64,000 nucleotides of DNA from Cytobacillus suaedae. Its GTDB lineage: Bacteria > Bacillota > Bacilli > Bacillales > Bacillaceae_L. The DNA lies in contig CP063163.1 in assembly GCA_014960805.1 (NCBI GenBank), positions 4,241,001-4,305,000 on the forward strand, read 5' to 3'. Each line of letters starts with the position of its first letter. Position 1 is the stretch's first letter. The position numbers and the translations under genes are program-made. The notes beneath the pieces are model-generated. The model made no database searches, was not told where the DNA came from, and saw nothing but the letters and a program-made list of their open reading frames with translations. Positions 16,096-24,330 of the stretch are shown here, in pieces.

Positions 16096-17526
16096 CTATT
16101 TCTTTTTCTTAAATGCCATATCTACGGCCTTATATGCATTCACATAACCTGCTCCAACTTCCCAGGATTCATAGCCTTCCATTGTTGTAGCTGTAGATTG
16201 TAAGATTTGCTTAATGTCTTTTGGTGATAGTAACGGGTTTGCTTCTAACATTAATGCAATCACTCCCGCCACATGTGGTGCTGCCATGGATGTTCCGCTC
16301 ATTGTTGTATAGTAGGGGATGTGTGCTGGGTCTAGGTATTCCACATCACTTGTTGCACCAAGTAGGGTAATTGGCGAGATGACTCTTGTTGAAATGATAT
16401 CTACTCCTGGTGCAGTTACTGTTGGACGGTCTTCCCATGTGAATGTTTCGCCGTCCACTATAACTGTTCCACCCTTATCTTTTACACCACGTGATGAGAA
16501 GTCTGCTAGATTGCCATTCTTATCACCTGCTGCAACGGTCACTACCCATGGAGCTTTTTTATAGTTACCGGAGATTGTTGATTCACCAGGGCCCGAGTTT
16601 CCAGCCGAGAATACCGTTACAATCCCGCAGTCAGATAGCCTTTTAGTGGCAATATTAATTGGATCATAAGGGTCAAAATCTGTACCTGCATCACTTGTAG
16701 CACCCCATGAATTGGTGATAACGCGAATGTTGTATTCATGTTGATGTGTTAAAGCATAGTCAAATCCACCAAGTGTATCTAGCATGGCAATTCCTGCTCC
16801 TGAGCCATAGCCAATTAGGTTTGCGCCAGGTGCCACTCCTTCATATTTACCACTAGACATTGCTCCTGTTCCGCCTACAATACCAGCGACATGTGTACCG
16901 TGCCCAGAAGAATTATCAGTAGCAGGGACATCTTCCACATACGTGATTGGTAGTAAAGTGTTAATGGCATGAAGGTTTGTTGCACCGAGGACGTTTTGAA
17001 CAAGGTGATCACCATATTGGATATCCTTGTGTGTTCCGTCGACTCCGCTATCGTTAATAACGACCCCAACCCCTTTTCCAGAAACAGGTAGGCCGCCATT
17101 TAGTTCTCTCATTTTTTCATCAGTTCGAACAAGATCCACACCTGTTAGGTCAGTTGCATCTTCATTATTAAATAATAAATCTTTATTTAAATAGATGGAG
17201 TAAACTTCACTTTTGTTTGATAGCTTTATAATTTGGCTTGGGGTAGCAAGTGCTCCAGCCATTGGTAAGCTCTGGAATGTAAACCCTTGTGTTATTCCTA
17301 CATCCTTTAAAATCTCAAGGTAATTGTTTGTAGGGCTGTTTTCTGTTTTAAAAGTAACAATGACTTCTTGTAATTCTGTAGTTATAGATAATAATTTTAG
17401 TAGGCTTGGATCGATGATGGAGGTTTCACTTAGAGATATTGCTTTTGAAGATGAAGCAGGATAAATTGAACCAAAAATCGTTGCTACTGCAAGTAGCATG
17501 GATAGTAGTAGTGCTTTCCCTTTCAT
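16096..17526 (-). CDS. Subtilisin family serine protease, secreted
   Basis: S8 protease of 476 aa, close in sequence to the N-terminal 490 residues of the SLH protease at 8658 but ending after the catalytic domain (VDMAFKKKK). Motifs: VVINDSGVDGTHKD (Asp), SGHGTHVAGIVGG (His), SGTSMAAPHVAG (Ser). It has a signal peptide (MKGKALLLSMLLAVATIFGSIYP...). ATG 17526 is preferred because AAGGGAG is about eight bases upstream. Loss or absence of the anchor domain suggests it is released rather than wall-bound. The pair looks like a duplication with domain loss or gain. Confidence 0.93.
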   Translation of the reverse strand: MKGKALLLSMLLAVATIFGSIYPASSSKAISLSETSIIDPSLLKLLSITTELQEVIVTFKTENSPTNNYLEILKDVGITQGFTFQSLPMAGALATPSQIIKLSNKSEVYSIYLNKDLLFNNEDATDLTGVDLVRTDEKMRELNGGLPVSGKGVGVVINDSGVDGTHKDIQYGDHLVQNVLGATNLHAINTLLPITYVEDVPATDNSSGHGTHVAGIVGGTGAMSSGKYEGVAPGANLIGYGSGAGIAMLDTLGGFDYALTHQHEYNIRVITNSWGATSDAGTDFDPYDPINIATKRLSDCGIVTVFSAGNSGPGESTISGNYKKAPWVVTVAAGDKNGNLADFSSRGVKDKGGTVIVDGETFTWEDRPTVTAPGVDIISTRVISPITLLGATSDVEYLDPAHIPYYTTMSGTSMAAPHVAGVIALMLEANPLLSPKDIKQILQSTATTMEGYESWEVGAGYVNAYKAVDMAFKKKK

Positions 17527-17679
17527 TTCGCCAACTCCCTTAACAGTAATCGTTTTTACCATTATCGCACCGTTTCGGGATAGGTACTATTCTGCATAGG
17601 GCATAAAAAGGGTGAGCGGAAGTACTATCTTTTTACTACTTAAGTAGTAGGGGAAGCATGTGGAGGAAGAACACGTGGC

Positions 17680-18408
17680 TCATCTCCTCCTACCCGTAAT
17701 ACGTTTATATAGCTTGGGAGTATTCCATATGTAAACGAGAAAAAAGATGTAGCTAATGGCTATTGCAATAGCAGCTACATAATACGTCATGTAATATACT
17801 ATAAAAAGAACGGTCATAACGATGACCCAGAAGACACCTGGTCCGCCGATTTTATTCATTAGCCGATGGGGGAGATACATTGGGTGCCCTTTTTCAATTG
17901 CTTTTTCGAGTAAACCCAACAGTGGTTTATTTTGCGGATCGAGTTGAGCTGCTTTGCGGTAAAATTCTCTTGCCTCTTTTATGTCACCATGGAGCTCCTT
18001 GAACATCGCAGTGTTTATGAATTTTTGAATTTCGGGACTTGAGTTCTTTAGTAATTGTTCAATTTCCTTTTGATTGGTTACTTCTGTTATGACTAAATAA
18101 TATTTTTGTATGTAGTTATTCACGGTCTTATTTGTTATATCAAGTTTTAACGCCTGTCCTAACAGCTCCAGTGCTTCTTCTTCGTACCCTTTAAGCAGCA
18201 ACAAGTACCCATACGTAGCATGAAGTAGTGCAGACTTCGGGTTCGACTTAAGTGTCTTCTTATAAAGTTGCTTTGCTTCTTGATAGTATTGACCATTAAC
18301 ATCATATTTCAACAAGGACTCAATATGATTGACCGCTTCTTCATAATGCTCGCTATTAACATAACAGTCGACTATCTCTAATTCCTTTTCCCTATTAAAC
18401 ACATCCAT
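17680..18408 (-). CDS. Tetratricopeptide repeat protein with C-terminal membrane hairpin
   Basis: A 242-aa protein. About 160 residues are helical TPR-like repeats (EEAVNHIESLLKYD; AKQLYKKTLKSNPKSALLHATYGYLLLLKGYEE...; AREFYRKAAQLDP). Two closely spaced membrane helices follow (about 187-228), then a basic tail KRITGRRR. ATG 18408 is chosen for GAGGTG six bases upstream. No named family was recognised; such proteins usually scaffold other proteins at the membrane. Its neighbours give no clue. Confidence 0.75.
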   Translation of the reverse strand: MDVFNREKELEIVDCYVNSEHYEEAVNHIESLLKYDVNGQYYQEAKQLYKKTLKSNPKSALLHATYGYLLLLKGYEEEALELLGQALKLDITNKTVNNYIQKYYLVITEVTNQKEIEQLLKNSSPEIQKFINTAMFKELHGDIKEAREFYRKAAQLDPQNKPLLGLLEKAIEKGHPMYLPHRLMNKIGGPGVFWVIVMTVLFIVYYMTYYVAAIAIAISYIFFLVYIWNTPKLYKRITGRRR

Positions 18409-18547
18409 TAAACGCACCTCAAAACTGACACTGTATCTATCATAGAAAAATCATCTACTTACATTTGTAGTATACTGATCCCGCACTAGGTCTCTTCTTA
18501 TAAGCCTAGTATATCACTTTAAAGTTGTTTTGATGATATTGGAGATA

Positions 18548-18598
18548 CTCCTTTTACACTTTAAAGCACCGGGGGTCAGGCCCCGGTGGACACATTTG
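18548..18598. repeat. GGGGGTCAGGCCCC palindromic repeat
   Basis: One full unit: ACACTTTAAAGCACC, then GGGGGTCAGGCCCC, then GGTGGACACA. It is almost the reverse complement of the unit at 20776-20820. Confidence 0.87.
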
Positions 18599-18626
18599 TG
18601 CAGAATAGAGGTTGTTTTTGTTCTTC

Positions 18627-18742
18627 CGCGAGTATTTGATGGTTTTTCGCGAGTATTTTGGGTTTTCCCGCGAGTATTTGATGATTATGCGCGAATATTT
18701 AATGTTTAACCACGAGTATTTAGTTATTTCTCGCGAGTAATT
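18627..18742. repeat. Six-unit array of CGCGAGTATTT with exact 21-bp period
   Basis: CGCGAGTATTT or a one- to two-base variant begins at 18627, 18648, 18669, 18690, 18711 and 18732, exactly 21 bases apart. The ten bases between are AT-rich and partly conserved (GATGGTTTTT, GATGATTATG). A related array in the opposite orientation is at 53180-53292. The function is unknown. Confidence 0.85.
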
Positions 18743-18788
18743 CTATTTAAATGGACTATCACTCACCCAAAACCTATTAAAACCCACA

Positions 18789-18822
18789 TAAAAAGGATGA
18801 AATCCCGCTGATTTCATCCTTC
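18789..18822 (-). terminator. Intrinsic terminator of azoR
   Basis: Stem AAGGATGAAATC / GATTTCATCCTT with a short loop, then T-rich on the minus strand. It lies next to the azoreductase stop at 18834. Confidence 0.82.
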
Positions 18823-18833
18823 ATCTCTACCTA

Positions 18834-19472
18834 TTAGAATGTTTGCCCCATATCTTTCGCTCTTGCAATGGCATTTTCCTTAATTTCGTCTGCTTTGTCT
18901 GGCATTGCAGCGTGTCCTTCGACAAATAAGCCTTCAAATGATGGGACTCCGAAGAATTGCATCATGATATCTAGGTAACGGTGGCCCATTTCCATTGCTG
19001 CGGCTGGTCCTTCTGAGTAGATTCCACCTCGTGCTTGAATATGGAGAGCTTTTTTATCGGTTAATAGTCCCACTGGTCCTTTTTCCGTATATTTAAAGGT
19101 TTTCCCTGCTACTGCGACTGAGTCAATATAAGCCTTCATCACTGGTGGGAATGAGAAGTTCCATAGAGGTGTTACAAAAACATACTTGTCTGCTGCAATA
19201 AACTGCTCACAAAGTTCAGATAGTCGGCCCACTTTTGTTTTTTCTTCAGCAGATAGAGCTTCGAAAGCCTGACCGGAACGGAGCTTACCCCAGCCGCTAA
19301 AAACGTCCACATCAATTGCCGGTACATCGATTGAATATAAATCAAGGTTAATCACTTCATGATCCGGATTTGCCTCTCGGTATGCGTCGATAAATGACTT
19401 ACCTACCGCCATACTGTAGGACATTGTGTCATCATGAGGGTGGGCTGTTATGTATAGCACTTTAGTCATCAT
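18834..19472 (-). CDS. azoR: FMN-dependent NADH-azoreductase
   Basis: A 212-aa flavodoxin-fold enzyme of the AzoR family, which uses NADH and FMN to reduce azo compounds and quinones, probably as a detoxification activity in the cytoplasm. Seen: the N-terminal strand [20 protein letters not shown] (FMN phosphate loop), [18 protein letters not shown] at about 103 (FMN and subunit contact motif), and ARGGIYSEG at about 148. Length matches the family. AGAGAGG precedes the ATG pair. It is monocistronic with its own terminator. Confidence 0.93.
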   Translation of the reverse strand: MMTKVLYITAHPHDDTMSYSMAVGKSFIDAYREANPDHEVINLDLYSIDVPAIDVDVFSGWGKLRSGQAFEALSAEEKTKVGRLSELCEQFIAADKYVFVTPLWNFSFPPVMKAYIDSVAVAGKTFKYTEKGPVGLLTDKKALHIQARGGIYSEGPAAAMEMGHRYLDIMMQFFGVPSFEGLFVEGHAAMPDKADEIKENAIARAKDMGQTF

Positions 19473-19542
19473 TAATCATTCCTCTCTTCTGTTTGTGCAT
19501 TTTAGTTTTAGCTAAAAGAGAGAAACTAATGCTTTTTAAAAA

Positions 19543-19571
19543 TAAAAAAGATGTCTCACTATAAGACACCT
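19543..19571 (-). terminator. Intrinsic terminator after the small gene at 19586
   Basis: Short stem TGTCT / AGACA, followed on the minus strand by a run of T, 15 bases beyond the stop of the 48-aa gene. Confidence 0.6.
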
Positions 19572-19585
19572 AGAAGGGTTATGTG

Positions 19586-19732
19586 TTATTCGCTTTTCTC
19601 AAGAACATAAGGATTTCCACTTATATTCATTCTCATTCCATCTGTTAGGACGAAGATATCGGTTAAGCTAGAAGCATCGTAAGCCTCTGGATTTTGAATA
19701 CTTCCATCATAATGTAGCGGTTTAGTTTCCAT
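19586..19732 (-). CDS. Small hypothetical protein (48 aa)
   Basis: An open frame of 48 codons, METKPLHYDGSIQNPEAYDA..., ending NPYVLEKSE. GGAGGTG lies about 12 bases before the ATG, and a terminator lies directly behind the stop. No membrane segment and no family was recognised. The combination of ribosome site, frame and terminator makes it likely to be expressed. Confidence 0.6.
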   Translation of the reverse strand: METKPLHYDGSIQNPEAYDASSLTDIFVLTDGMRMNISGNPYVLEKSE

Positions 19733-19935
19733 CTGTATGTATTCACCTCCATCCTTAGTATTAGCTATATTTTACTAATTATTAGCCATAACTGAAAGCT
19801 AATTTTTCAAACTATTTAAAATTCATATGGAATAATAATCGCTCTTAATACTTTTCCCTCTAGTTCTCCTGTAGACATGTTTTTAAAGCCCACAGAATAA
19901 AATGAATAAAACAATTTCAGAAAGAGTGGAACGAT

Positions 19936-20775
19936 ATGGAGCCGATTACGTTTAAAGCATTTGCAATCACAAATGAAATTGATTTGAATAAAATTGCGAT
20001 TCATTGCGGGATTCCGAAGAAGTTCACGTGGGAAGAACCTTTAATTTTAAGAGGAGATATTCTGCAGTCAATCCTTATAAAAGAAGTGAAAGATACTCAA
20101 CAAATCATGGTCTTTTCGTTTGGGAGCATTGTGTTTATCAATTACTCGGAACCCGCCGAGATTAAGAATTTTTTAACCTTTATCCAGTCCTTTGAGCCTG
20201 AAATTGATTTAACTCAATTTGAAAAGTACTCAGATGATTACTCTTTGCATGTCGAGGAGACCGAACGAATTGAGTACGATGATGAATATGTTGTAGTGCC
20301 AACATATGAGGAATTCTACCCTGAATTGATCTCGACTGTCATAGCAAAATCAGTTGCTCTCGAGAAAACAGAAGAGCAGCTTGGAAAAATACATGACAAG
20401 CTTGAAACGATGATTGATCGTTTAGAAAAAGGAAAGCTACGAATTGGAAATAAGGAACTAGCACGGACGACTGCCAAGATTGTTAGACACGAGTATAATA
20501 CCCTTGCTTATATCATGATTTTAGACAAACCAGATATCACATGGACGAGTAGCAATGCTGGGGAGTTTTACGACTGCATGGTCGACTTTTTTGAGTTAAA
20601 CGATCGATATAAAATCTTAAAAAGCAAAACTGAAATTCTCTATAATATCATGGACGGGTTTTCTAGCATCAGTCATTCAATTCGAGGACTATTCGTTGAG
20701 TGGATGATCGTTATCCTCATTCTCTTTGACATCGCCCTAACAATTTTGGGAATTATCGGGCTGCTCCCATACTAA
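19936..20775 (+). CDS. RMD1 family protein (DUF155)
   Basis: A 279-aa protein of the RMD1/YagE (DUF155) family. The N-terminal half is a mixed alpha/beta domain (QQIMVFSFGSIVFINY at about 55 is the conserved family segment). A long helical region with RLEKGKLRIGNKELARTTAKI follows, and one C-terminal membrane helix (about 256-277) serves as anchor. Eukaryotic members are mitochondrial and the bacterial function is unknown. It is transcribed alone; a palindromic repeat and terminator follow immediately. Confidence 0.83.
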   Translation: MEPITFKAFAITNEIDLNKIAIHCGIPKKFTWEEPLILRGDILQSILIKEVKDTQQIMVFSFGSIVFINYSEPAEIKNFLTFIQSFEPEIDLTQFEKYSDDYSLHVEETERIEYDDEYVVVPTYEEFYPELISTVIAKSVALEKTEEQLGKIHDKLETMIDRLEKGKLRIGNKELARTTAKIVRHEYNTLAYIMILDKPDITWTSSNAGEFYDCMVDFFELNDRYKILKSKTEILYNIMDGFSSISHSIRGLFVEWMIVILILFDIALTILGIIGLLPY

Positions 20776-20820
20776 ATGTGTCACCGGGGGCCTGACCCCC
20801 GGTGCTTTAAAGTGTAAAAG
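20776..20820. repeat. GGGGGTCAGGCCCC palindromic repeat (reverse orientation)
   Basis: One unit: TGTGTCACC, then GGGGGCCTGACCCCC, then GGTGCTTTAAAGTG. It begins directly after the RMD1-family stop codon. Confidence 0.87.
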
Positions 20821-20852
20821 GACCAAGGGAAATGTGTCCCCTTGGTCCTTTT
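20815..20852. terminator. Bidirectional terminator
   Basis: Stem AAAAGGACCAAGGG / CCCTTGGTCCTTTT with an 8-nt loop, between the convergent stops at 20775 and 20857. Confidence 0.85.
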
Positions 20853-20856
20853 GAAA

Positions 20857-21405
20857 CTACATTCTTTTAACCTTTTCTTTTTTACTATTCGGAAACAGAT
20901 AGTAACTAAACGAAATAAGAAAATCAATTCCTAGAACGACTGACCATGTACGTAACGTACCCAATAAGGCTTCAGTATCAGTAGTGTTTCTTGATAAATA
21001 ATGCATTCCCATTATTAAAGCTCCACCAATTAGATAAGCTAGTACATGTCTGAAAAAACCCTCTATCTCTTTTTTTCCACGTTCAACACCATAAAGCTTC
21101 CCTGGTCTTTCATCAATTTTCAAAACGTAGTATTTAAATTGACTATCTGCCCATTTAATCAATTGTTTTCCAAAGGCTATTGAAACACCGATATAAATTG
21201 CAGCTAATGCGTGCACAAATGTTGCCTGTGCACCATTTTTCAAATCAATTACAGTAAACACTAAAAGGAATAGGTCGATGAGTGGTGTTGCTCCAAATAG
21301 CCAAATACTCAACTTCTCTTTTTTGAAAATATACCTTGTTATCAGTCCAACTACTATAAATATCCAAAAACATACTTCTGCTAATAAGATTAAAAAAGTA
21401 ATCAA
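20857..21405 (-). CDS. Hypothetical integral membrane protein (YmcC-like)
   Basis: A 182-aa protein with about five membrane helices (4-24, 36-55, 62-82, 121-140, 152-171) and a polar central loop (ADSQFKYYVLKIDERPGK). The pattern, especially ATPLIDLFLLVFTVIDL and AAIYIGVSIAFGKQLIKWAD, reminds me of the uncharacterised B. subtilis YmcC family; this is recollection, not an alignment. No catalytic motif is visible. Confidence 0.6.
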   Translation of the reverse strand: MITFLILLAEVCFWIFIVVGLITRYIFKKEKLSIWLFGATPLIDLFLLVFTVIDLKNGAQATFVHALAAIYIGVSIAFGKQLIKWADSQFKYYVLKIDERPGKLYGVERGKKEIEGFFRHVLAYLIGGALIMGMHYLSRNTTDTEALLGTLRTWSVVLGIDFLISFSYYLFPNSKKEKVKRM

Positions 21406-21597
21406 TTTATACCTACTCCTGTCTCTTTTTAAAGTAATCTAATTAAGGACTACACTCTTTCTATTCTTACGGGTGATTATTTTGTTAGCTACTATACATT
21501 CTCCTTTTTACAATAAACCCCTTCTTTCATTTAAAAAATTGGACTAGTTCCATTCAAAAATCCCTATACACAAAGTGTTCAAATCTTCTTGAATAGA

Positions 21598-21649
21598 TTG
21601 TGAACTAATTCACAATTATATTGTGAAACTCTTCACAAGGGTTTATTAT
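21598..21649 (+). promoter_or_regulatory. Double Rex-type operator overlapping the promoter of the first doxX gene
   Basis: Two 18-bp palindromes of the form TTGTGAA-N4-TTCACAA lie at 21598-21615 and 21621-21638, centre to centre 23 bp. This is the consensus I know for Rex, the NADH/NAD+-sensing repressor. A promoter fits within: -35 TTGTGA (21621-21626, inside the second site), a 17-base spacer, and -10 TATTAT (21644-21649). Repressor binding would block the -35. The arrangement is repeated at 28396. Confidence 0.8.
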
Positions 21650-21697
21650 TTAGACATAGAGATAAAACAAATTAAAGCCTTTAAGGAGAGGATCACA

Positions 21698-22240
21698 ATG
21701 ATGAACAACTTTTTAAGAGAAAACCGTATCGTAGCTGGAGTCTTAGCACTTATTCGTATATATCTTGGTTGGAGCTGGATGACAGCTGGTTGGGGAAAAA
21801 TTACTGGTGGATTTGATGCAAATGGGTACCTAGGAAATGTCGTAGCCAACCCAGTGCTAGATAAAGGCACTGGAGAAGCGATTTACCCAATGTATAACGC
21901 ATTTATCGAAGGTTTCGCTCTACCGAATGTTGGCTTAATTAACTTCTTAATCCCTTGGGGCGAATTCCTTGTAGGTATTGGATTATTACTAGGTTGCTTA
22001 ACAACAGCCGCTGCATTCTTCGGAGTAATGATGAACTTCATGTTCATGTTCGCTGGTACTGTGAGCACAAACCCTGAAATGATCTTACTTGGTGTGATTA
22101 TCCTTGCTGCAGGCGCTAACGCTGGCCGCTATGGTGCAGACTTCTTCGTACTACCTTATCTAAGAAAGATGAAGAATTTCAAAATCAACAAAAACGATAA
22201 AACTGGCACAACAGGTACTATTAACGAAAAGCTTGCTTAG
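21698..22240 (+). CDS. DoxX family membrane protein (copy 1)
   Basis: A 180-aa protein with four membrane helices from the DoxX family. Related proteins include the small subunit of archaeal thiosulfate:quinone oxidoreductase and redox-linked membrane proteins. Conserved RIYLGWSWMTAGWGKITGG starts near residue 20. The loop FALPNVGLINFLIPWGE, then helices, then the tail KINKNDKTGTTG follow. AGGAGAGG lies six bases before ATG 21698. It is nearly identical in protein to copy 2 at 28494 and behind the same double Rex operator, so it is expected to rise when NADH is high or oxygen is low (inference). Confidence 0.9.
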   Translation: MMNNFLRENRIVAGVLALIRIYLGWSWMTAGWGKITGGFDANGYLGNVVANPVLDKGTGEAIYPMYNAFIEGFALPNVGLINFLIPWGEFLVGIGLLLGCLTTAAAFFGVMMNFMFMFAGTVSTNPEMILLGVIILAAGANAGRYGADFFVLPYLRKMKNFKINKNDKTGTTGTINEKLA

Positions 22241-22261
22241 TTAAGTAAAACCCTCCTTTAA

Positions 22262-22297
22262 AAAAGGCTTAGAGATTCCCATTCTCTAAGCCTTCCT
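22262..22297. terminator. Bidirectional terminator after doxX copy 1
   Basis: Stem AAGGCTTAGAG / CTCTAAGCCTT with a 9-nt loop, between the convergent stops at 22240 and 22300. Confidence 0.85.
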
Positions 22298-22299
22298 TA

Positions 22300-22998
22300 T
22301 TAGAACTTTCCTAAATAAGTTGTTTCAAGTTCTACTTCTTTTACTCCGTTTTCATAGTAGACTTTATATGCTTTAGCATTTGGTCTAGAGCTAATGATTG
22401 TATGAATTTCTTTGTCTATAAAATGAAAAGCTACTCCATCGTCTGCCGCGAGTCCAGGGCCAATTTTTCTAGAATCTACAAAGTCTTGGTAAGATGGTCT
22501 TCGGTCTTTTTCTCCATCATAATGTGGACAGTTGCTTCCTTCTAAAAACCCTAAGCACTTCAATGGCTCAAGACCATCTCCATATGAATCAGTCACACCT
22601 TCTTCAAACCAACAGATTGAACCTGCACTTAAACCAGCTAGAAGGATTCCTCGCTCCCAAGCTTTTTTCAAAATAACATCAAGTCCCCACTCTTTCCAAA
22701 GCGCGAGGAGATTCTTCGTGTTGCCGCCACCAACATAAATAATATCTTTCTCTAAAATAAAACTCTCTAAATCTCTTGTCGGAGGTCTAAATAAGGATAA
22801 GTGAGATGGCAGGCATTCTTGATTTTCAAAAAAGGTGTAGAATCTAGAAATGGAATTTTCCGAGTCCCCACTTGCGGTTGGAATAAAACAGACTTTCGGG
22901 TTCTTTTTACCAGACTGATTAAGGATATATGTATCTAGTAATGGATTTTCCGGCTCCATCAAAAACCCTCCACCGCCCATTGCAATGATTTGTTTCAT
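22300..22998 (-). CDS. pepE: Peptidase E (S51 family dipeptidase)
   Basis: A 232-aa cytoplasmic S51 peptidase, expected to cleave Asp-X dipeptides. The N-terminal IIAMGGGGFLMEPENPLLD, the IIYVGGGNTKNLL segment (about 87) and the nucleophile elbow LAGLSAGSICWFEEG (Ser about 123) are diagnostic. GLAADDGVAFHF follows at about 190. ATG 22998 follows GGAGAGG. It is the size of the B. subtilis YgaJ-like peptidase E. It is monocistronic. Confidence 0.9.
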   Translation of the reverse strand: MKQIIAMGGGGFLMEPENPLLDTYILNQSGKKNPKVCFIPTASGDSENSISRFYTFFENQECLPSHLSLFRPPTRDLESFILEKDIIYVGGGNTKNLLALWKEWGLDVILKKAWERGILLAGLSAGSICWFEEGVTDSYGDGLEPLKCLGFLEGSNCPHYDGEKDRRPSYQDFVDSRKIGPGLAADDGVAFHFIDKEIHTIISSRPNAKAYKVYYENGVKEVELETTYLGKF

Positions 22999-23042
22999 AT
23001 CGTCCTCTCCTTTGGTCTTCGTCTTCCCCATATTTATTCAAT

Positions 23043-23079
23043 AAAAAAGGATGAAACCCTGTATAGACTTCATCCCTTC
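23043..23079 (-). terminator. Intrinsic terminator of yidC
   Basis: Stem GGATGAA / TTCATCC followed on the minus strand by TTTTTT, directly beyond the yidC stop at 23084. Confidence 0.78.
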
Positions 23080-23083
23080 TTTG

Positions 23084-23875
23084 TTAAATTTTACTTTTTT
23101 CAATCGCAGTTTCTATTGTTTTCTGTTTATCTATTGTTGAAGCATATATTTTCCTCCCAATAATCGTCTGTAAAATTAAAAACAGACCTCCCACTGCCCA
23201 ATAGAGTGGCAGTGCCGCTGGAGCAGTAAACGAAAAAATGACAATCATAATTGGTGAAAGTAATCCAATCAATTTAAACTGTTTCTGCTGCTCCACTGTC
23301 ATCGAATTTTGGGAAACTTTAAACTGAATATAATAAACAACACCCGCTATAGCAGTGATCCATATATCCGGTTGACCCAGGCTAAACCATAGAAATGAAT
23401 GGGTCGAGATTTCGTGAGAACCACTGATTGCATAAAATAGCCCCATAAGGATTGGCATTTGAATAAGGAGTGGTAAGCAACCCATATTTAACGGATTTAC
23501 ACCGTGCATTTGATACAGTTTAAACAAGTCTTGCTGTAATTTCTGTTGTTCTCCTTTATCCTTTGTCATTTTTAGCTTTTCTTGAATAGCTTCCATTTCA
23601 GGCTTTAAGGATTCCATCTTACCTTTCATCTCTTGCTGCACTCTATATTGTTTTAACATAAACGGCATGATCACTAAACGGAGAACCACCGTAATGATGA
23701 TAATCGCTATTCCATAGTTATCATTGAAAACCCCAGCAATGCTCTCAATTGCTATAATTAAAGGTTCAACAAGGTAGGTGTGAAATAAGCTTACGTCACT
23801 CCCAGTAGCCTGCTGACAACCTGTTAAAAACGTAAAAGTACTAACTAAAACCAAAACTCCACAAATCTTTTTCAA
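23084..23875 (-). CDS. yidC: Membrane protein insertase YidC/Oxa1 (lipoprotein form)
   Basis: A 263-aa YidC/Oxa1/SpoIIIJ-type insertase. It has a lipoprotein signal peptide (MKKICGVLVLVSTFTFLTGC) and five membrane segments. The first core helix IAIIIITVVLRLVIMPFMLKQYR contains the conserved hydrophilic-groove Arg. A cytoplasmic coiled-coil hairpin covers about 85-120, and GCLPLLIQMPILMGLFYAI is the family signature. TTG 23875 follows TAGGAGG at nine bases; upstream in-frame codons lack a ribosome site. Bacilli usually carry two such proteins (SpoIIIJ and YidC2/YqjG) and this locus alone does not say which one this is. A small membrane-protein gene lies 28 bases upstream. Confidence 0.9.
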   Translation of the reverse strand: MKKICGVLVLVSTFTFLTGCQQATGSDVSLFHTYLVEPLIIAIESIAGVFNDNYGIAIIIITVVLRLVIMPFMLKQYRVQQEMKGKMESLKPEMEAIQEKLKMTKDKGEQQKLQQDLFKLYQMHGVNPLNMGCLPLLIQMPILMGLFYAISGSHEISTHSFLWFSLGQPDIWITAIAGVVYYIQFKVSQNSMTVEQQKQFKLIGLLSPIMIVIFSFTAPAALPLYWAVGGLFLILQTIIGRKIYASTIDKQKTIETAIEKSKI

Positions 23876-23903
23876 CTCTATTTTCCTCCTACATTTATAA
23901 AAT

Positions 23904-24194
23904 TTATGAATGTGTAAGGAGAAAAAAAGAATCTTCGATATCAAGATCGGAGTATATGTATTTTTTAATAATGTGATTAATCCAAGTCACGACCCAATTT
24001 ATCACTTTCGTATTTATCGTAAGTTTAGAAATGACGTATAAATCAAACTCATCTCTAAGTGAAATGCGAGAGTTAACACGCGTAAAGTTCGGATCCCATT
24101 TAAGTGTGTAAACAAGGATAATTCCTAAGAGAATACTCATATAAATCGTATAAACAGTTGAGACATTTGATATCTCAAGCAACAAATCAAACAA
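23904..24194 (-). CDS. Small hypothetical membrane protein upstream of yidC
   Basis: A 96-aa frame with one N-terminal membrane helix (about 14-30) and a polar tail. Candidate start TTG 24194 is five bases after AGGTGA. It ends 28 bases before the yidC start on the same strand, so the two could be one operon. No family was recognised. Coding status rests on the ribosome site and context only. Confidence 0.45.
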   Translation of the reverse strand: MFDLLLEISNVSTVYTIYMSILLGIILVYTLKWDPNFTRVNSRISLRDEFDLYVISKLTINTKVINWVVTWINHIIKKYIYSDLDIEDSFFLLTHS

Positions 24195-24285
24195 TGGGAT
24201 CACCTCACATTCTGTGGGACATTAGGTTTTCTGTCTCACTCTATATGGATACGTTTAAGGAGTGAGTTAGGTTTCATTTATAAAA

Positions 24286-24322
24286 ATAAAAAAGGATGCG
24301 ATCATAATGATTCATCCTTTTT
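24286..24322 (-). terminator. Intrinsic terminator of the Dps-like gene
   Basis: Stem AAAAGGATG / CATCCTTTT with an AT-rich loop and T-rich continuation, ten bases beyond the stop at 24331. Confidence 0.8.
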
Positions 24323-24330
24323 CACAATGT

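Noticed and set aside
18627-18742. CRISPR-like regular spacing
   Set aside because: The repeated word is about 11 bases with 10-base spacers and a 21-bp period, far shorter than CRISPR repeats and spacers, and no cas gene is in the window. The same applies to the array at 53180.
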